Translations under genes and position numbers: made by a program | The notes under the pieces: model-generated | What the model was told of the DNA's origin: nothing | Database searches by the model: none | Seen by the model: the letters and a program-made list of their open reading frames with translations, nothing else | Part shown: positions 55,412 to 64,000 of the stretch, piece after piece | Position numbering within the stretch: the first letter of the stretch is position 1 | Layout: the number at the start of each line of letters is the position of its first letter | DNA from: Batkoa obscura | Taxonomy: Eukaryota; Entomophthoromycota; Entomophthoromycetes; Entomophthorales; Batkoaceae | Direction of reading: 5' to 3' | Assembly (NCBI GenBank): GCA_030770535.1 | Contig: JASVEC010000005.1 | Coordinates: forward strand, 620,001 to 684,000 | Length of the DNA stretch: 64,000 nt

Positions 55412-57121
55412 TTATTCAGTTTTAGACTTACTAATAGTTCTTTTATAATAGTTAAGTAAGAATTTGGAAATTAGATATAGGCTATAAATTGATAATGTAA
55501 CACTTCCTAATATTAGCAAAATAGCTGCACCGTAGATGTCGATACCCCTACCTGAAATAAAAGACATTTGTTGTGACATTGGAATAAGATGTTTAAGTTC
55601 ACAAGGTGGTAAATTGGAAGTAGGGTCATAGGGCTCATATTTCCTACATAATTGAGCAGTATAAGCGTGTTGCTCAAATAAATCAGCTGCATAATTGATT
55701 TTTTTAGAACTGTAACGAGAAATGGCTTTCATTCTTAATAAGTTGGATTTAAATTTATCATGTTTATCTTCAATAATAGTTTTAAATTGCTCTTTTAATG
55801 ATTCAGGTGTAAATTTGAATTTGTCGACATATAATCCAATTCCAGCTTCTTCTAATTTAGCTGCATTCCTTGGTTGATCTGCAAATAAAGCCAAACATAA
55901 TACTGGAGTACCTGAGTAAATTGCTTCGAATGTAGATTCAATTCCACCATGGGAAATAAATAATTTAGTATTCTTATGGTTTAAAATCGATACTTGTGGT
56001 GCCCAAGATAACAATTTAACTTTATCATTCTTCCCTTCAAATAAATCTTGTACCTCTATCTTATCACCTTTACTGTCATTTATTTCAATTGGAAAATCAC
56101 CTTGTTTAGTCTTACCTAATCCCCAAACTATACCATCAATAACGCCTTCCTCAATTGCTAATAATGATGCTTCTAATATTTTCTTAGTCATAACATCATT
56201 TAAAATAGAATGTGAACCAAAAGCAACGAACAAAGTATTCTCATGAGTATTTAAAAACTCTTCTAATTCAGGACTTAATGTATCTCTATTTTCAGATACA
56301 ATTGGACCAACTGAAATCAAGTCTGGTAGTAAATTGGCTGCTGGTTCAAATCCAAAAAAGCCATTAGCAATATTCAACCCATAGTTTACCCCAGAGTTCA
56401 TCCCTTTGGGAGGAGGAATCTGATACTTTTGTCTTAGTTGATTATTTGCTCTCATAACGCCTGAAAAATAATATAATTTAACAGCTGGTTTAATAATCTG
56501 GGAATTAAAGCGTTCAACAAAGGACATATCTTTGGTATAAATTGGACCATAATCAAAGCCCGAAGTGATAAAAGGTTCTTTAGTTAAACCTACACCATCG
56601 GTTGTTTGATAGCCGATAATTAAAGGTATCTTTAAATGTTTTGCTAAATCCATACAAGAATGAGCAAAGAAACTACAAACTAAAAGGTCGGGTTTCGATT
56701 CAATAAGGTACTCTTTAAGTGGTACAAAAGTTTCTTCATAAGATTTAGTAAAAAATACGTCCAAAGATTTTGCCATAAATTTTGGGCTCGTATTAGCTCC
56801 AGCTTGTGATACCATTTGCTTCACTTTATCGTTCATCATTTTCTCTGCTTCAATATCCACTTCAGTGCTACCTAAAGTATAATTTTTTATATTGTATCCT
56901 TTAACAAATCGAATATTTTCTTGTATTGTTGCATAGGTTACCTCATGACCTCTTTTTGCTAACACGTCACCAATTTCTAAAAGCGACTTAATATGACTTC
57001 TACCACCAAAGGAGGAATGTAATACGACGTTCAATCTATTAGTAGGTAACGCTTGTTTTTCATTAGAAGCATTCAATTTATTGAAGGTAATAAAAGTTAA
57101 AATTAGAGTAAAAAATTTCAT
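55412..57121 (-). CDS. UDP-glycosyltransferase, ER membrane type (copy 1)
   Basis: A 569-residue family 1 glycosyltransferase. Such enzymes move a sugar from a UDP-sugar to a small lipophilic acceptor. Residues 1-18 are a signal peptide. The N-terminal acceptor domain (about 30-260) has H43 in GGRSHIK, the position of the catalytic His. The C-terminal donor domain (about 270-480) carries the UGT signature: LLSWAPQVSIL (370-380), FISHGGIEST (388-397), GTPVL (404-408) and FADQPRNA (413-420), where Asp415-Gln416 contact the sugar. A C-terminal membrane helix (about 529-553) and a tail ending KSKTE, a KXKXX ER-retrieval motif, give the type I ER layout of animal UGTs. It is intronless. A 57% or so similar paralog lies downstream; that figure is an eye estimate. 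The acceptor is unknown; sterols, pigments or toxins are possible. Confidence 0.92.
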   Translation of the reverse strand: MKFFTLILTFITFNKLNASNEKQALPTNRLNVVLHSSFGGRSHIKSLLEIGDVLAKRGHEVTYATIQENIRFVKGYNIKNYTLGSTEVDIEAEKMMNDKVKQMVSQAGANTSPKFMAKSLDVFFTKSYEETFVPLKEYLIESKPDLLVCSFFAHSCMDLAKHLKIPLIIGYQTTDGVGLTKEPFITSGFDYGPIYTKDMSFVERFNSQIIKPAVKLYYFSGVMRANNQLRQKYQIPPPKGMNSGVNYGLNIANGFFGFEPAANLLPDLISVGPIVSENRDTLSPELEEFLNTHENTLFVAFGSHSILNDVMTKKILEASLLAIEEGVIDGIVWGLGKTKQGDFPIEINDSKGDKIEVQDLFEGKNDKVKLLSWAPQVSILNHKNTKLFISHGGIESTFEAIYSGTPVLCLALFADQPRNAAKLEEAGIGLYVDKFKFTPESLKEQFKTIIEDKHDKFKSNLLRMKAISRYSSKKINYAADLFEQHAYTAQLCRKYEPYDPTSNLPPCELKHLIPMSQQMSFISGRGIDIYGAAILLILGSVTLSIYSLYLISKFLLNYYKRTISKSKTE

Positions 57122-57899
57122 TTTTTTGACTCTAGTTTAATCAATCCATTGTATTTATATAGTTTTGTTTTAAAAGTCTAATTCTATGATTCATAAATGC
57201 TGACTAGTTTATTACATTAACGGTAAAATGATTTCGGACTAAACGTAAAATTAACTTTATAAGCTAAACTTTATTTTAGAGTTTAACATTAACACCGATA
57301 GCTTTCCTTCGATTATTTTTTATCACCGATAAGATTTAAAAATGCCATCATGTATTATTAAATTTACTTTTTTAGATTCTTATGAACATAATTTAGTGAT
57401 CGAAAAAGTTAAATCAAAAGAAACTAGCTTACTAAAAAACCAAAATAATTTTATAGTATAATTTATTATTCTTTTGAATCTAATATAATTTTAATTTAAA
57501 ACATGAAATGTTTTAAACTATGTATTTTACTATACAAAAGTAAACTTACGTATGGATCTATCTCTGTATTGTTTATGTTCAATTTTAGTTGTTATCTTAC
57601 ATGTAGTTTGCTGCTTTTCCATATACCTTTTGTGTTTGAAAGCTATACGATTACCACAGCACCTCCAAAAATTGTCCCAAAAATTGAAGCACTCAACTTT
57701 AAGGTTTTATTTCTCAACAAATAGTATAGTAGATAGTTTTCATATATAAAATTATTCTAGTCAAACCAAATCACCAAAGTTGTCGATACTCTAAAGCGTG
57801 ATTATACAATACAATAAAATCTAATTGCTATATACAAAACAAACATCAACTGTTATTTTATAAGTTTATTTAAAGAGTAATTTCATTAACAAGGAGCTT
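57122..57899. promoter_or_regulatory. Upstream region of UGT copy 1
   Basis: A TATA-like TATTTATATAG lies about 30 bp before the start codon. Otherwise AT-rich with no gene; two short overlapping frames near 57.5 kb lack support. Confidence 0.45.
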
Positions 57900-58737
57900 A
57901 TCGGATTTTAGATTCTTCCCTAAGACCTATACTTTACCTTTAGAAGCATCAGTAGAAACAGGATGCTTGAGTTTAGAAAAAGCAGTAGTAACACTTTAGA
58001 CCAATTTTACATTTTTAGAATACAATGACATCATATTCAAGCCCTCTTTAGAGACAAGAAGACTGCCACCTTTAACTGTTAAAGTAACAGTTATTTTTTT
58101 AGTATTTAGAAGATCAGTTGCAAATGTTGGGAATGTACTCACCTCATCCTTATCAGAGAAGAAACGCTTGAAGACAGTTTGATTATTACTAAAAACAGTA
58201 ATTTTTTTGAAATCATTAATGCTAAAGTATCAGCTCGTTAAAGACTATCGTTTATAACCTTATGTTGTATTAAGCCTTTTTAAAGAAATAAGGTATCACT
58301 GATGATAGTAGCTAATAAACCTCTACGCTTACTTATAACTAAACCAGAAACTTTATTTTAAGATAATCTGTTACATCACAACAAGCTTTTATATTTTCAT
58401 AAATACCACCACTTGCATATTTAGTTTTATATTTTTTTGTCTTTTATAATACCAAAATAAAGAACTTTTCTGTTAACAATAGATGGTATTGGACTATAAC
58501 TGTTACATTCACTAGGATAAATTATTGATGACTCTGTAAATCTACTAATAATACTAAAATATTTGTTGGTGAACATTGAGCTGTCATGGAAGAGACCATA
58601 AACCGCTTTGGTGTTTAGACTATAAAAGAAATTATTTACAGAAGCACTATAGCTTGAATTGGAATCATCAAGTAGTTTTTGAATTGCAAACTAGCAATTA
58701 ATTGAATGAGAAGTAAAGGAATTAAAGCCGGTTTCAT
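57900..58737 (-). pseudogene. Decayed secreted-protein gene, family unknown
   Basis: On the minus strand an ATG at 58737 starts a signal-peptide-like MKPALIPLLLIQLIAS. Behind it, long stretches of ordinary-looking protein sequence continue in changing frames, including YSLNTKAVYGLFHD, FTESSIIYPSECNSY, VFKRFFSDKDEVSTF and TVTLTVKGGSLLVS. The frame is broken several times, so no product of full length can be made. Composition differs from intergenic DNA, which supports a former gene of roughly 270 codons. No family is recognised, and it does not resemble the flanking UGTs. MITE copy 18 lies just upstream of its former start. Confidence 0.6.
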
Positions 58738-58792
58738 AATTCATTTAGTTAATGTTTTTAATAATAGTATAGAATTTATTATTTTTATTTAC

Positions 58793-58897
58793 ATATGGAG
58801 ATGCTTTTTTGTTTAAGAATTTTACTAACAGTTTTTCCGCTCAAATAGTGCTTAGAAGATGGAAAAAGTGATGAAGCCAAAAAAAACACTCTCATAT
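58793..58897 (-). mobile_element. MITE copy 18
   Basis: Reversed and full-length. Ends TGGAGATG and ACACTCTCA, TA-flanked on the left. It sits in what would have been the promoter of the decayed gene. Confidence 0.87.
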
Positions 58898-59505
58898 TTT
58901 GTTTATAATTATTCCTATTAATTTAAAATTGAGTTATAAATGTTAGTTACTAGAACAAACTAGGAACAGTGATAGCGTCACCTAATGGTTTATAGGCTTT
59001 TTATATTAACATCAGCCTTACAAAAATAAGAATTCATCAAATAGACTCAATTATATCATGATAATAAATTTAATTTAACTTACTATAGCATCAATAAGAT
59101 TGAACATATTTAACTACACCTTTATTACGAATATATAAAGGTGTATAAAGAATATTAGATGAAGCAAATTAATTTGAAATGATTATAAAAAGATAAATAC
59201 CGTTAATTTTTTGACTTTTATAGTTTAAGAATAATACTTTTATCACAAATTGAGTATTCTGCTTTATTAGATTAAAAATAAAACATAAACAGCTGGTATT
59301 TTAGATAAAATAAAACTTAAGGAATTTACTAATTAGATAATTTGATTATTTTTTACTATTTTTATAATTAGATGGTTATTAATTTTTCTAAAATATAAAA
59401 TCGATACATTAAATAAACTATTAATTTGTGAAGCAGAATGATTCAATACATCTCTATTTATTAGTAAGCAATAGCTGTTCTATTAAATTTCATATAAACT
59501 ATCAA
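58898..59505. other. 3' flank of UGT gene 2
   Basis: AT-rich; nothing recognisable is seen. Confidence 0.4.
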
Positions 59506-61215
59506 TTATTCAGTTTTAGGTTTATCGGAGATATTTTTAAAATATTTGAATACAAATTCAGATAGTTGATATGAGGAGTATAACAATAAAATAAAGCTTG
59601 AGAGTAGCATTAATATAGCCATACTGTAAATGTCGATACCATAAGCTGAAATGGGTGACATTTGCTGTGATACTGGTATAAGGTGTTTAATTTCACAAGG
59701 TGGTAGATTAGAGTTAGGATCATACGGTTCATATTTTCTACATGCTTTAGCGGTATAAGCATGTTGCTCAAATAAATCAGCTGCATAATTAAGCCTTTTA
59801 GAATTATGGTGAGAAATGGTCTTCATTCTTGATAAATTTGACTTGAATTTATCATCTTTATCTTCAATAATAGTTTTAAATTGCTCTTTTAATGATTCAG
59901 GTGTAAATTTAAATTTATCAACATATAATCCAATTCCAGCTTCTTCTATTTTACGTGCATTTCTTGGCTGATCACCAAATAAAGCCAAACATAATACTGG
60001 AGTACCTGAGTAAATAGCTTCAAATGTCGACTCTAACCCACCATGAGATATAAATAATTTGGTATTCTTATGTTCCAAAATAGGGACTTGTGGTGCCCAA
60101 GATAACAATTTAACTTTATCATTCTTTCCCTCGAATAAATCTTGCACTTTTACTTTACCACCTTTACCATTATTTGCTTCAAGTGGGAAGTCGTCTTGGT
60201 TAGTACGCCCTAATCCCCATACAACACCGTCAATAATACCTTCTTCAATAGCTAATAATGATGTTTCTAGTAATTTTCCACTAATTGCTGGTATAAGCAT
60301 GGAATTTGAGCCGAGAGCGATAAACAAAACATTTTCATTGACATTTAAAAATTCATCTAACTCAGCCGTCAATGTAGCTTTATTTTCAGATATGATTGGG
60401 CCTAACTGTATTATACTTGGTGGCATTGGAATGGCAGGCTCAAAGCCAACAAAAGTATTTGCAATACTTAACCCATAGTTTGAATCCCCATATATTTCTG
60501 CTGTTGGATTAACATTATGTTTTTTTCTTATTATATCAAGTCCATCATATAAAGTTCTAAATTTCGAAAATAATGACAGCGGAGTTATAACTTGACTATA
60601 GAAACGTTGATAAAACGACAGATCTTTAGTATAAACCGGACCATATTCTGAGCCGATAGAAATATAAGGCATATTAATAAATCCGGTCCCATCTATAGCT
60701 TGAAACCCACTAATCAATGGAATTCCTAAATTTTTGGCCAAATCTTTACAAGAATATGATAAAAAATCTGACACAATAAGATCTGGCTTTTCTTCAATAA
60801 CATAATCTTTTAAAGGTAGATAAATTGACTCATAATCACCTTCCCAAAGATTTGCGATAAGTTTTGCTGCTCTTACCATTGTACCCCGCTTATCTTCTTC
60901 AAATAAACTCTCTTTTATGTCTTTTAATACAATAGTTTCATCAATTGGGGCTTTCCCCAATGAATAATTGCCGATACTATACCCATCTACAAATTTGATG
61001 TTGTGCTCTAAAGTTGCATAAGTTACTTTATGGCCCCTCTTAGTTAATTCATTGCCTATTTCTAATATTCCTTTGATATGACTTCTTCCACCAAAAACTG
61101 AATGTAGTACAATTTTCAAAGGCAACGAGCTCTCAGTATTGAATAGAGAACCCTTTGATTCGTAAAAAGTAAATAAAAATATTAAATGTAAGTAAAGATA
61201 AAAATAAAACTTCAT
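59506..61215 (-). CDS. UDP-glycosyltransferase, ER membrane type (copy 2)
   Basis: A 569-residue paralog of the gene at 55412, of equal length. Signal peptide about 1-22; H47 in FGGRSHIKG as catalytic His; donor-domain signature LLSWAPQVPILEHKNTKLF, then SHGGLESTFEA, GTPVLCLALF and GDQPRNARK, with the sugar-contacting Asp-Gln pair. The C-terminal membrane helix (SMAILMLLSSFILLLYSSY) is followed by a short tail ending KPKTE, again a KXKXX ER-retrieval motif. The C-terminal donor half is much closer to copy 1 than the N-terminal acceptor half, as expected if the enzymes share UDP-sugar use but differ in acceptor. Intronless; same strand as copy 1, 2.4 kb away, with a decayed gene between them. 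Confidence 0.92.
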   Translation of the reverse strand: MKFYFYLYLHLIFLFTFYESKGSLFNTESSLPLKIVLHSVFGGRSHIKGILEIGNELTKRGHKVTYATLEHNIKFVDGYSIGNYSLGKAPIDETIVLKDIKESLFEEDKRGTMVRAAKLIANLWEGDYESIYLPLKDYVIEEKPDLIVSDFLSYSCKDLAKNLGIPLISGFQAIDGTGFINMPYISIGSEYGPVYTKDLSFYQRFYSQVITPLSLFSKFRTLYDGLDIIRKKHNVNPTAEIYGDSNYGLSIANTFVGFEPAIPMPPSIIQLGPIISENKATLTAELDEFLNVNENVLFIALGSNSMLIPAISGKLLETSLLAIEEGIIDGVVWGLGRTNQDDFPLEANNGKGGKVKVQDLFEGKNDKVKLLSWAPQVPILEHKNTKLFISHGGLESTFEAIYSGTPVLCLALFGDQPRNARKIEEAGIGLYVDKFKFTPESLKEQFKTIIEDKDDKFKSNLSRMKTISHHNSKRLNYAADLFEQHAYTAKACRKYEPYDPNSNLPPCEIKHLIPVSQQMSPISAYGIDIYSMAILMLLSSFILLLYSSYQLSEFVFKYFKNISDKPKTE

Positions 61216-62055
61216 TTTTCTGATGCCTTTTGGAAGATTAAAATTTCCTTTTTATACCCTTTTGACGCAGTTTGTAGTTGATGGACGGTTTCATAGGCAT
61301 ATTCTTGTATTAAAATATGTTCCTACATTGCCGCAGCCAAATTTTAGTTAAAATAAATAGGGAAAATTTCTAAAAATATACTAATTGTAAATAATACAAG
61401 ATAATAATGCATGTAAGCCATATATCTTATTAATTTTTATGATAATCTATATATATTATATGCATCATTTTAAACGCAAATAAAACCTTTATTTAACAGC
61501 TTTTATTGGTATTTTTATTTTTATTATATAAAAAGCTATAAATAAATTTTCTAGTTAAAAATTTAAAGAATAGTTTATTTTACTTTAATTAACTTTAGAA
61601 TAAGTTGTGGTCTGCTTTAAAGTTGCTTAAAAATAGATGATATACAGCTGCTATGATTTTTTTGCGACTTTATTAGCGGTAATATTTATAATTAAATTAT
61701 TTTCACAATATTTTTTTGAAGCCTATTTATTATGTTTAAGCCAAATTTCAAATTGTTTTTTTCTTAAACGTGCTATTAAATAGATCGCAAAAGAGCTATC
61801 AGTAGCCGTAGACTCGCAGCATTGAAATTTTTAAAGCATTTTTTTTTCCTTGTTTTTAATTAATCAATTCTCTTCTTTCCAGAAAATTAGATCTTAAAAC
61901 GACTTGTTAATCTAGCTAAACTATTTTTTTATAGTTTATTTTATAACTTGAGTAATATTAATAAAAATGTTATACAAATTATTCAAAAATAAAATAAAAA
62001 ACAAAATACTAATTACAATATTATTAAAATAAATTAAATGATTATATAGTATATA
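61216..62055. promoter_or_regulatory. Upstream region of UGT copy 2
   Basis: Non-coding. The first 100 bp next to the start codon hold a TTTTTATACCC TATA-like element. The rest is AT-rich without features. Confidence 0.4.
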
Positions 62056-62606
62056 TATGGAGATGTCCGAATTGGTTTCATTCTTTTATCCAATTTTTAA
62101 ATATTTTATGCTTTAAAAACTTTGCTTAAAATTCTATAAAAATAAATTATTTATTAAAGCCAAAAGTACCTGATACAGTTTTAAATTATTCTATTATGAC
62201 TTATATTATAAGTTAACGGAAATCCTATTAAATTTAATACAAATTCTCGGATCAGCAAGGATTTTACTAATATAGCCTATATATTGATATTAATTAAAGT
62301 TGTAGTACGTAAATAAATGCATATTCCTATAAAACCTCATTGAGAAATATTTATTATTGACTGCTTTATAACCAATATTGCTAATTTACTATCAAATAAA
62401 TGAATTATTTTAATACTATAATTACATTATTGATACACCATTAAGTTAATAAATAGCTGCATGGGAGAGAGCGGTTAGCCCAAAACTATAATTAACCATC
62501 TATATGCAATACAAGCAGTATAATAATAGTTTTTACTTATTATTACAACTACTTGCTCTTTAACTATTTATTAACTTAGCTATTAATAATTTAAGTAATA
62601 TCAACA
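62056..62606 (-). mobile_element. Truncated left end of the DNA transposon
   Basis: About 549 bp match the left end of the 3.1-kb element (40905-41457), starting with its terminal repeat (TGGAGATGTCCGAATTGG) and including the subterminal 17-bp inverted repeat. Homology stops inside the codons for the last few transposase residues, exactly where MITE copy 19 begins. The remaining 2.5 kb and the right end are absent. Confidence 0.85.
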
Positions 62607-62711
62607 TTTGAGGGTGTTTTTCTTGGTTTCATTATTTTTTCCATTTTTTAAGCGCTATTTTAGCGGAAAGATTGCTAGTAAAATTCTTAAACAAAAAAAT
62701 ACATCCCCATG
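62607..62711 (+). mobile_element. MITE copy 19, abutting truncated transposon
   Basis: The left end GAGGGTGT lacks the usual TATG context because it joins directly to the truncated transposon end. The right end is ACATCCCCA followed by TG. Confidence 0.83.
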
Positions 62712-63198
62712 TCTTCGAACTTTTTGATCTCCCTTTGTAATATATAGATTTCCTTAACTAGGTATCAAAAACAATCAAAATTTATATAACTTTTATTGAG
62801 TTTATAGAATAAGCTATTATTTATTCGTAATGGTTGCATAATAATAGTTAGACAATATATACTCCGCAATTAATTTTTAAATATTCTTAAATATCTTTAA
62901 ATATACTTGCTTCATTTAAATTTAATAAATTTTTATTGACGTCGTCACTCAAGTTATAAATAAACCAAAGAATCAAAATATTTGATTATTTCAACTACAA
63001 GTGTATTATTACCTAATTATTATGTAATATTTAAGAATAAACCACATTTAAACGCTATAGAAGTTTTAAATATAGTAATAATAAAAAGTAAGAATAAAAA
63101 TTAAAATCAGGGTTTTATACTATTTTTGTTCTTTTGGTCTCTCTGTTATAGGGTTGCTACGCATTTAGGGAAAATCTAAAACTAATTAGAATATTACA
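62712..63198. other. AT-rich spacer
   Basis: Nothing recognisable is seen. Confidence 0.4.
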
Positions 63199-63304
63199 TA
63201 TGGGGATGTATTTTTATGTTTAAGAATTTTACTAGCAATCTTTCCGCTAAAATAGCGCTTAAAAAATGGAAGAAGTGATGAAACCAAAAAAAACATCTCC
63301 ATAT
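63199..63304 (-). mobile_element. MITE copy 20
   Basis: Reversed and full-length. Ends TGGGGATGT and ACATCTCCA, TA-flanked. It lies about 345 bp before the start of UGT copy 3. Confidence 0.9.
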
Positions 63305-63648
63305 ACGCTTTTTTGGTTATTAAATTTACTAATGATTTATTTAAAATTCAATGATATAAAATAGCTAAATAATAAAAGATATTTCAATATTAAACTTTTC
63401 ATTGTGATTTTTTGTTAATGTAGATAGCTTACATATATTATTATTTTAACTATTATTTAAGAATATTTATTACACTTTTGGAAACTTTCCTTATCTAAAA
63501 TGGACTATAATTTGACTGCGATAAGGCGAAAGCTTCTATTTATCATTAAACATTTCTATGATAACTTAACTATTCACTGCGTAAAAAAACAACAACTATA
63601 AAACAAGTTAAATCGCTTCAAAAAATTCATCAAAAAATTTATCAAAAA
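63305..63648. promoter_or_regulatory. Upstream region of UGT copy 3
   Basis: A 344-bp gap between MITE copy 20 and the start codon. A CTATAAAACAAG TATA-like element lies about 50 bp before the ATG. Confidence 0.45.
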
Positions 63649-64000
63649 ATGAAGTTTCATCTATTTCTTTATTTACAATTAATGTTTTCATTCAATTTTT
63701 ATGAATCGAAGGGAACTGTATTCGATATTAAAAGCTCAGCACCATTGAAAATAGTAATACATTCTGAATTTGGTGGTAGAAGTCATATCAAAGGGATATT
63801 AGAAATAGGAGATGAATTAATCAATAGAGGTCATCAAGTAACTTATGTAACATTAGAACATAATCTTCGATTTTTAAAGGGGTATAATATTGGTAATTAT
63901 TCATTAGGTAAACCAAAAATTGATGAAAGTTTAATTCTAAAAGAAACCGAAGATATTTTATTGAGCGAAGATAAGACAAATTCCATGGAAAGATTAACTA
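63649..64000 (+). CDS. UDP-glycosyltransferase (copy 3), cut by window end
   Basis: The first 117 codons of a third UGT, open to the end of the window. The ATG at 63649 begins a signal peptide (MKFHLFLYLQLMFSF, then NFYESKG) very similar to copy 2. The N-terminal domain follows: PLKIVIHSEFGGRSHIKG with the catalytic His, GDELINRGHQVTYVTLEHN, and GYNIGNYSLGKPKIDES. It aligns with copy 2 nearly residue for residue without gaps in this part and is closer to it than to copy 1. It is divergent to the other two genes. The donor domain and membrane anchor must lie beyond the window. No interruption is seen in the visible part. Confidence 0.9.
   Translation, partial: MKFHLFLYLQLMFSFNFYESKGTVFDIKSSAPLKIVIHSEFGGRSHIKGILEIGDELINRGHQVTYVTLEHNLRFLKGYNIGNYSLGKPKIDESLILKETEDILLSEDKTNSMERLT

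Noticed and set aside
60059-60478. 139-codon plus-strand frame
   Set aside because: Antisense shadow of UGT copy 2, whose own frame and motifs are unambiguous.
1-64000. CRISPR array, rRNA genes or telomere repeats
   Set aside because: No regularly spaced identical repeats, rRNA-like sequence or telomeric tracts were found; the gene content is fungal nuclear.

Overview
The window reads as nuclear DNA of a very AT-rich, early-diverging fungus. Genes are short, with one small-intron gene. The gene set includes a WOPR regulator, a Zn2Cys6 regulator, a cytochrome b5/acyl-CoA dehydrogenase fusion, class A-like 7TM receptors, an F-box/LRR protein, an Integrator subunit and ER-type UDP-glycosyltransferases. 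Expanded class A-like receptors, F-box proteins and UGTs together suggest an entomophthoroid such as Conidiobolus. That placement is inference from gene content, not a database result.

Layout. 1-1.1 kb holds a decayed UGT relic. 2.8 kb: WOPR transcription factor. 7.06-9.21 kb: palindrome A, with two identical divergent genes for a 104-aa secreted Cys-rich protein. 11.6-18.3 kb is the most gene-dense stretch: ACAD fusion, PX-PB1 protein, Zn2Cys6 factor. 18.5-20.6 kb: an old diverged tandem array. 23.1-28.0 kb: two receptor paralogs that share a gene-conversion-like tract. 29.0-31.7 kb: a seven-exon INTS9 homolog on the minus strand. 34.0-36.6 kb: palindrome B, a near-exact second copy of palindrome A with longer arms. 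37.8-39.7 kb: palindrome C, with two identical divergent genes for a 185-aa secreted Cys-rich protein. 40.65-43.78 kb: an intact-looking DNA transposon whose DDE-like transposase I cannot place in a superfamily. 47.3 kb: an orphan gene. 50.0-51.4 kb: F-box/LRR gene. 52.9-54.2 kb: a foldback element with a solo LTR in its spacer. 54.7 kb: tRNA-Thr(AGT). 55.4-64 kb: a cluster of three UGT genes (the last runs off the window) with a decayed secreted-protein gene between the first two.

Mobile DNA shapes the region. Twenty copies of one ~105-bp MITE with TGGGG...CCCCA ends and probable TA target duplications are spread along it. The MITE shares its outer end with the 3.1-kb DNA transposon, so that transposase is the obvious candidate driver. 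Palindromes B and C have mirrored MITEs at their borders. The most unusual feature is the set of three large palindromes, each built from a head-to-head pair of identical small secreted Cys-rich protein genes around a shared central promoter region. The arms appear to be kept identical, probably by gene conversion.
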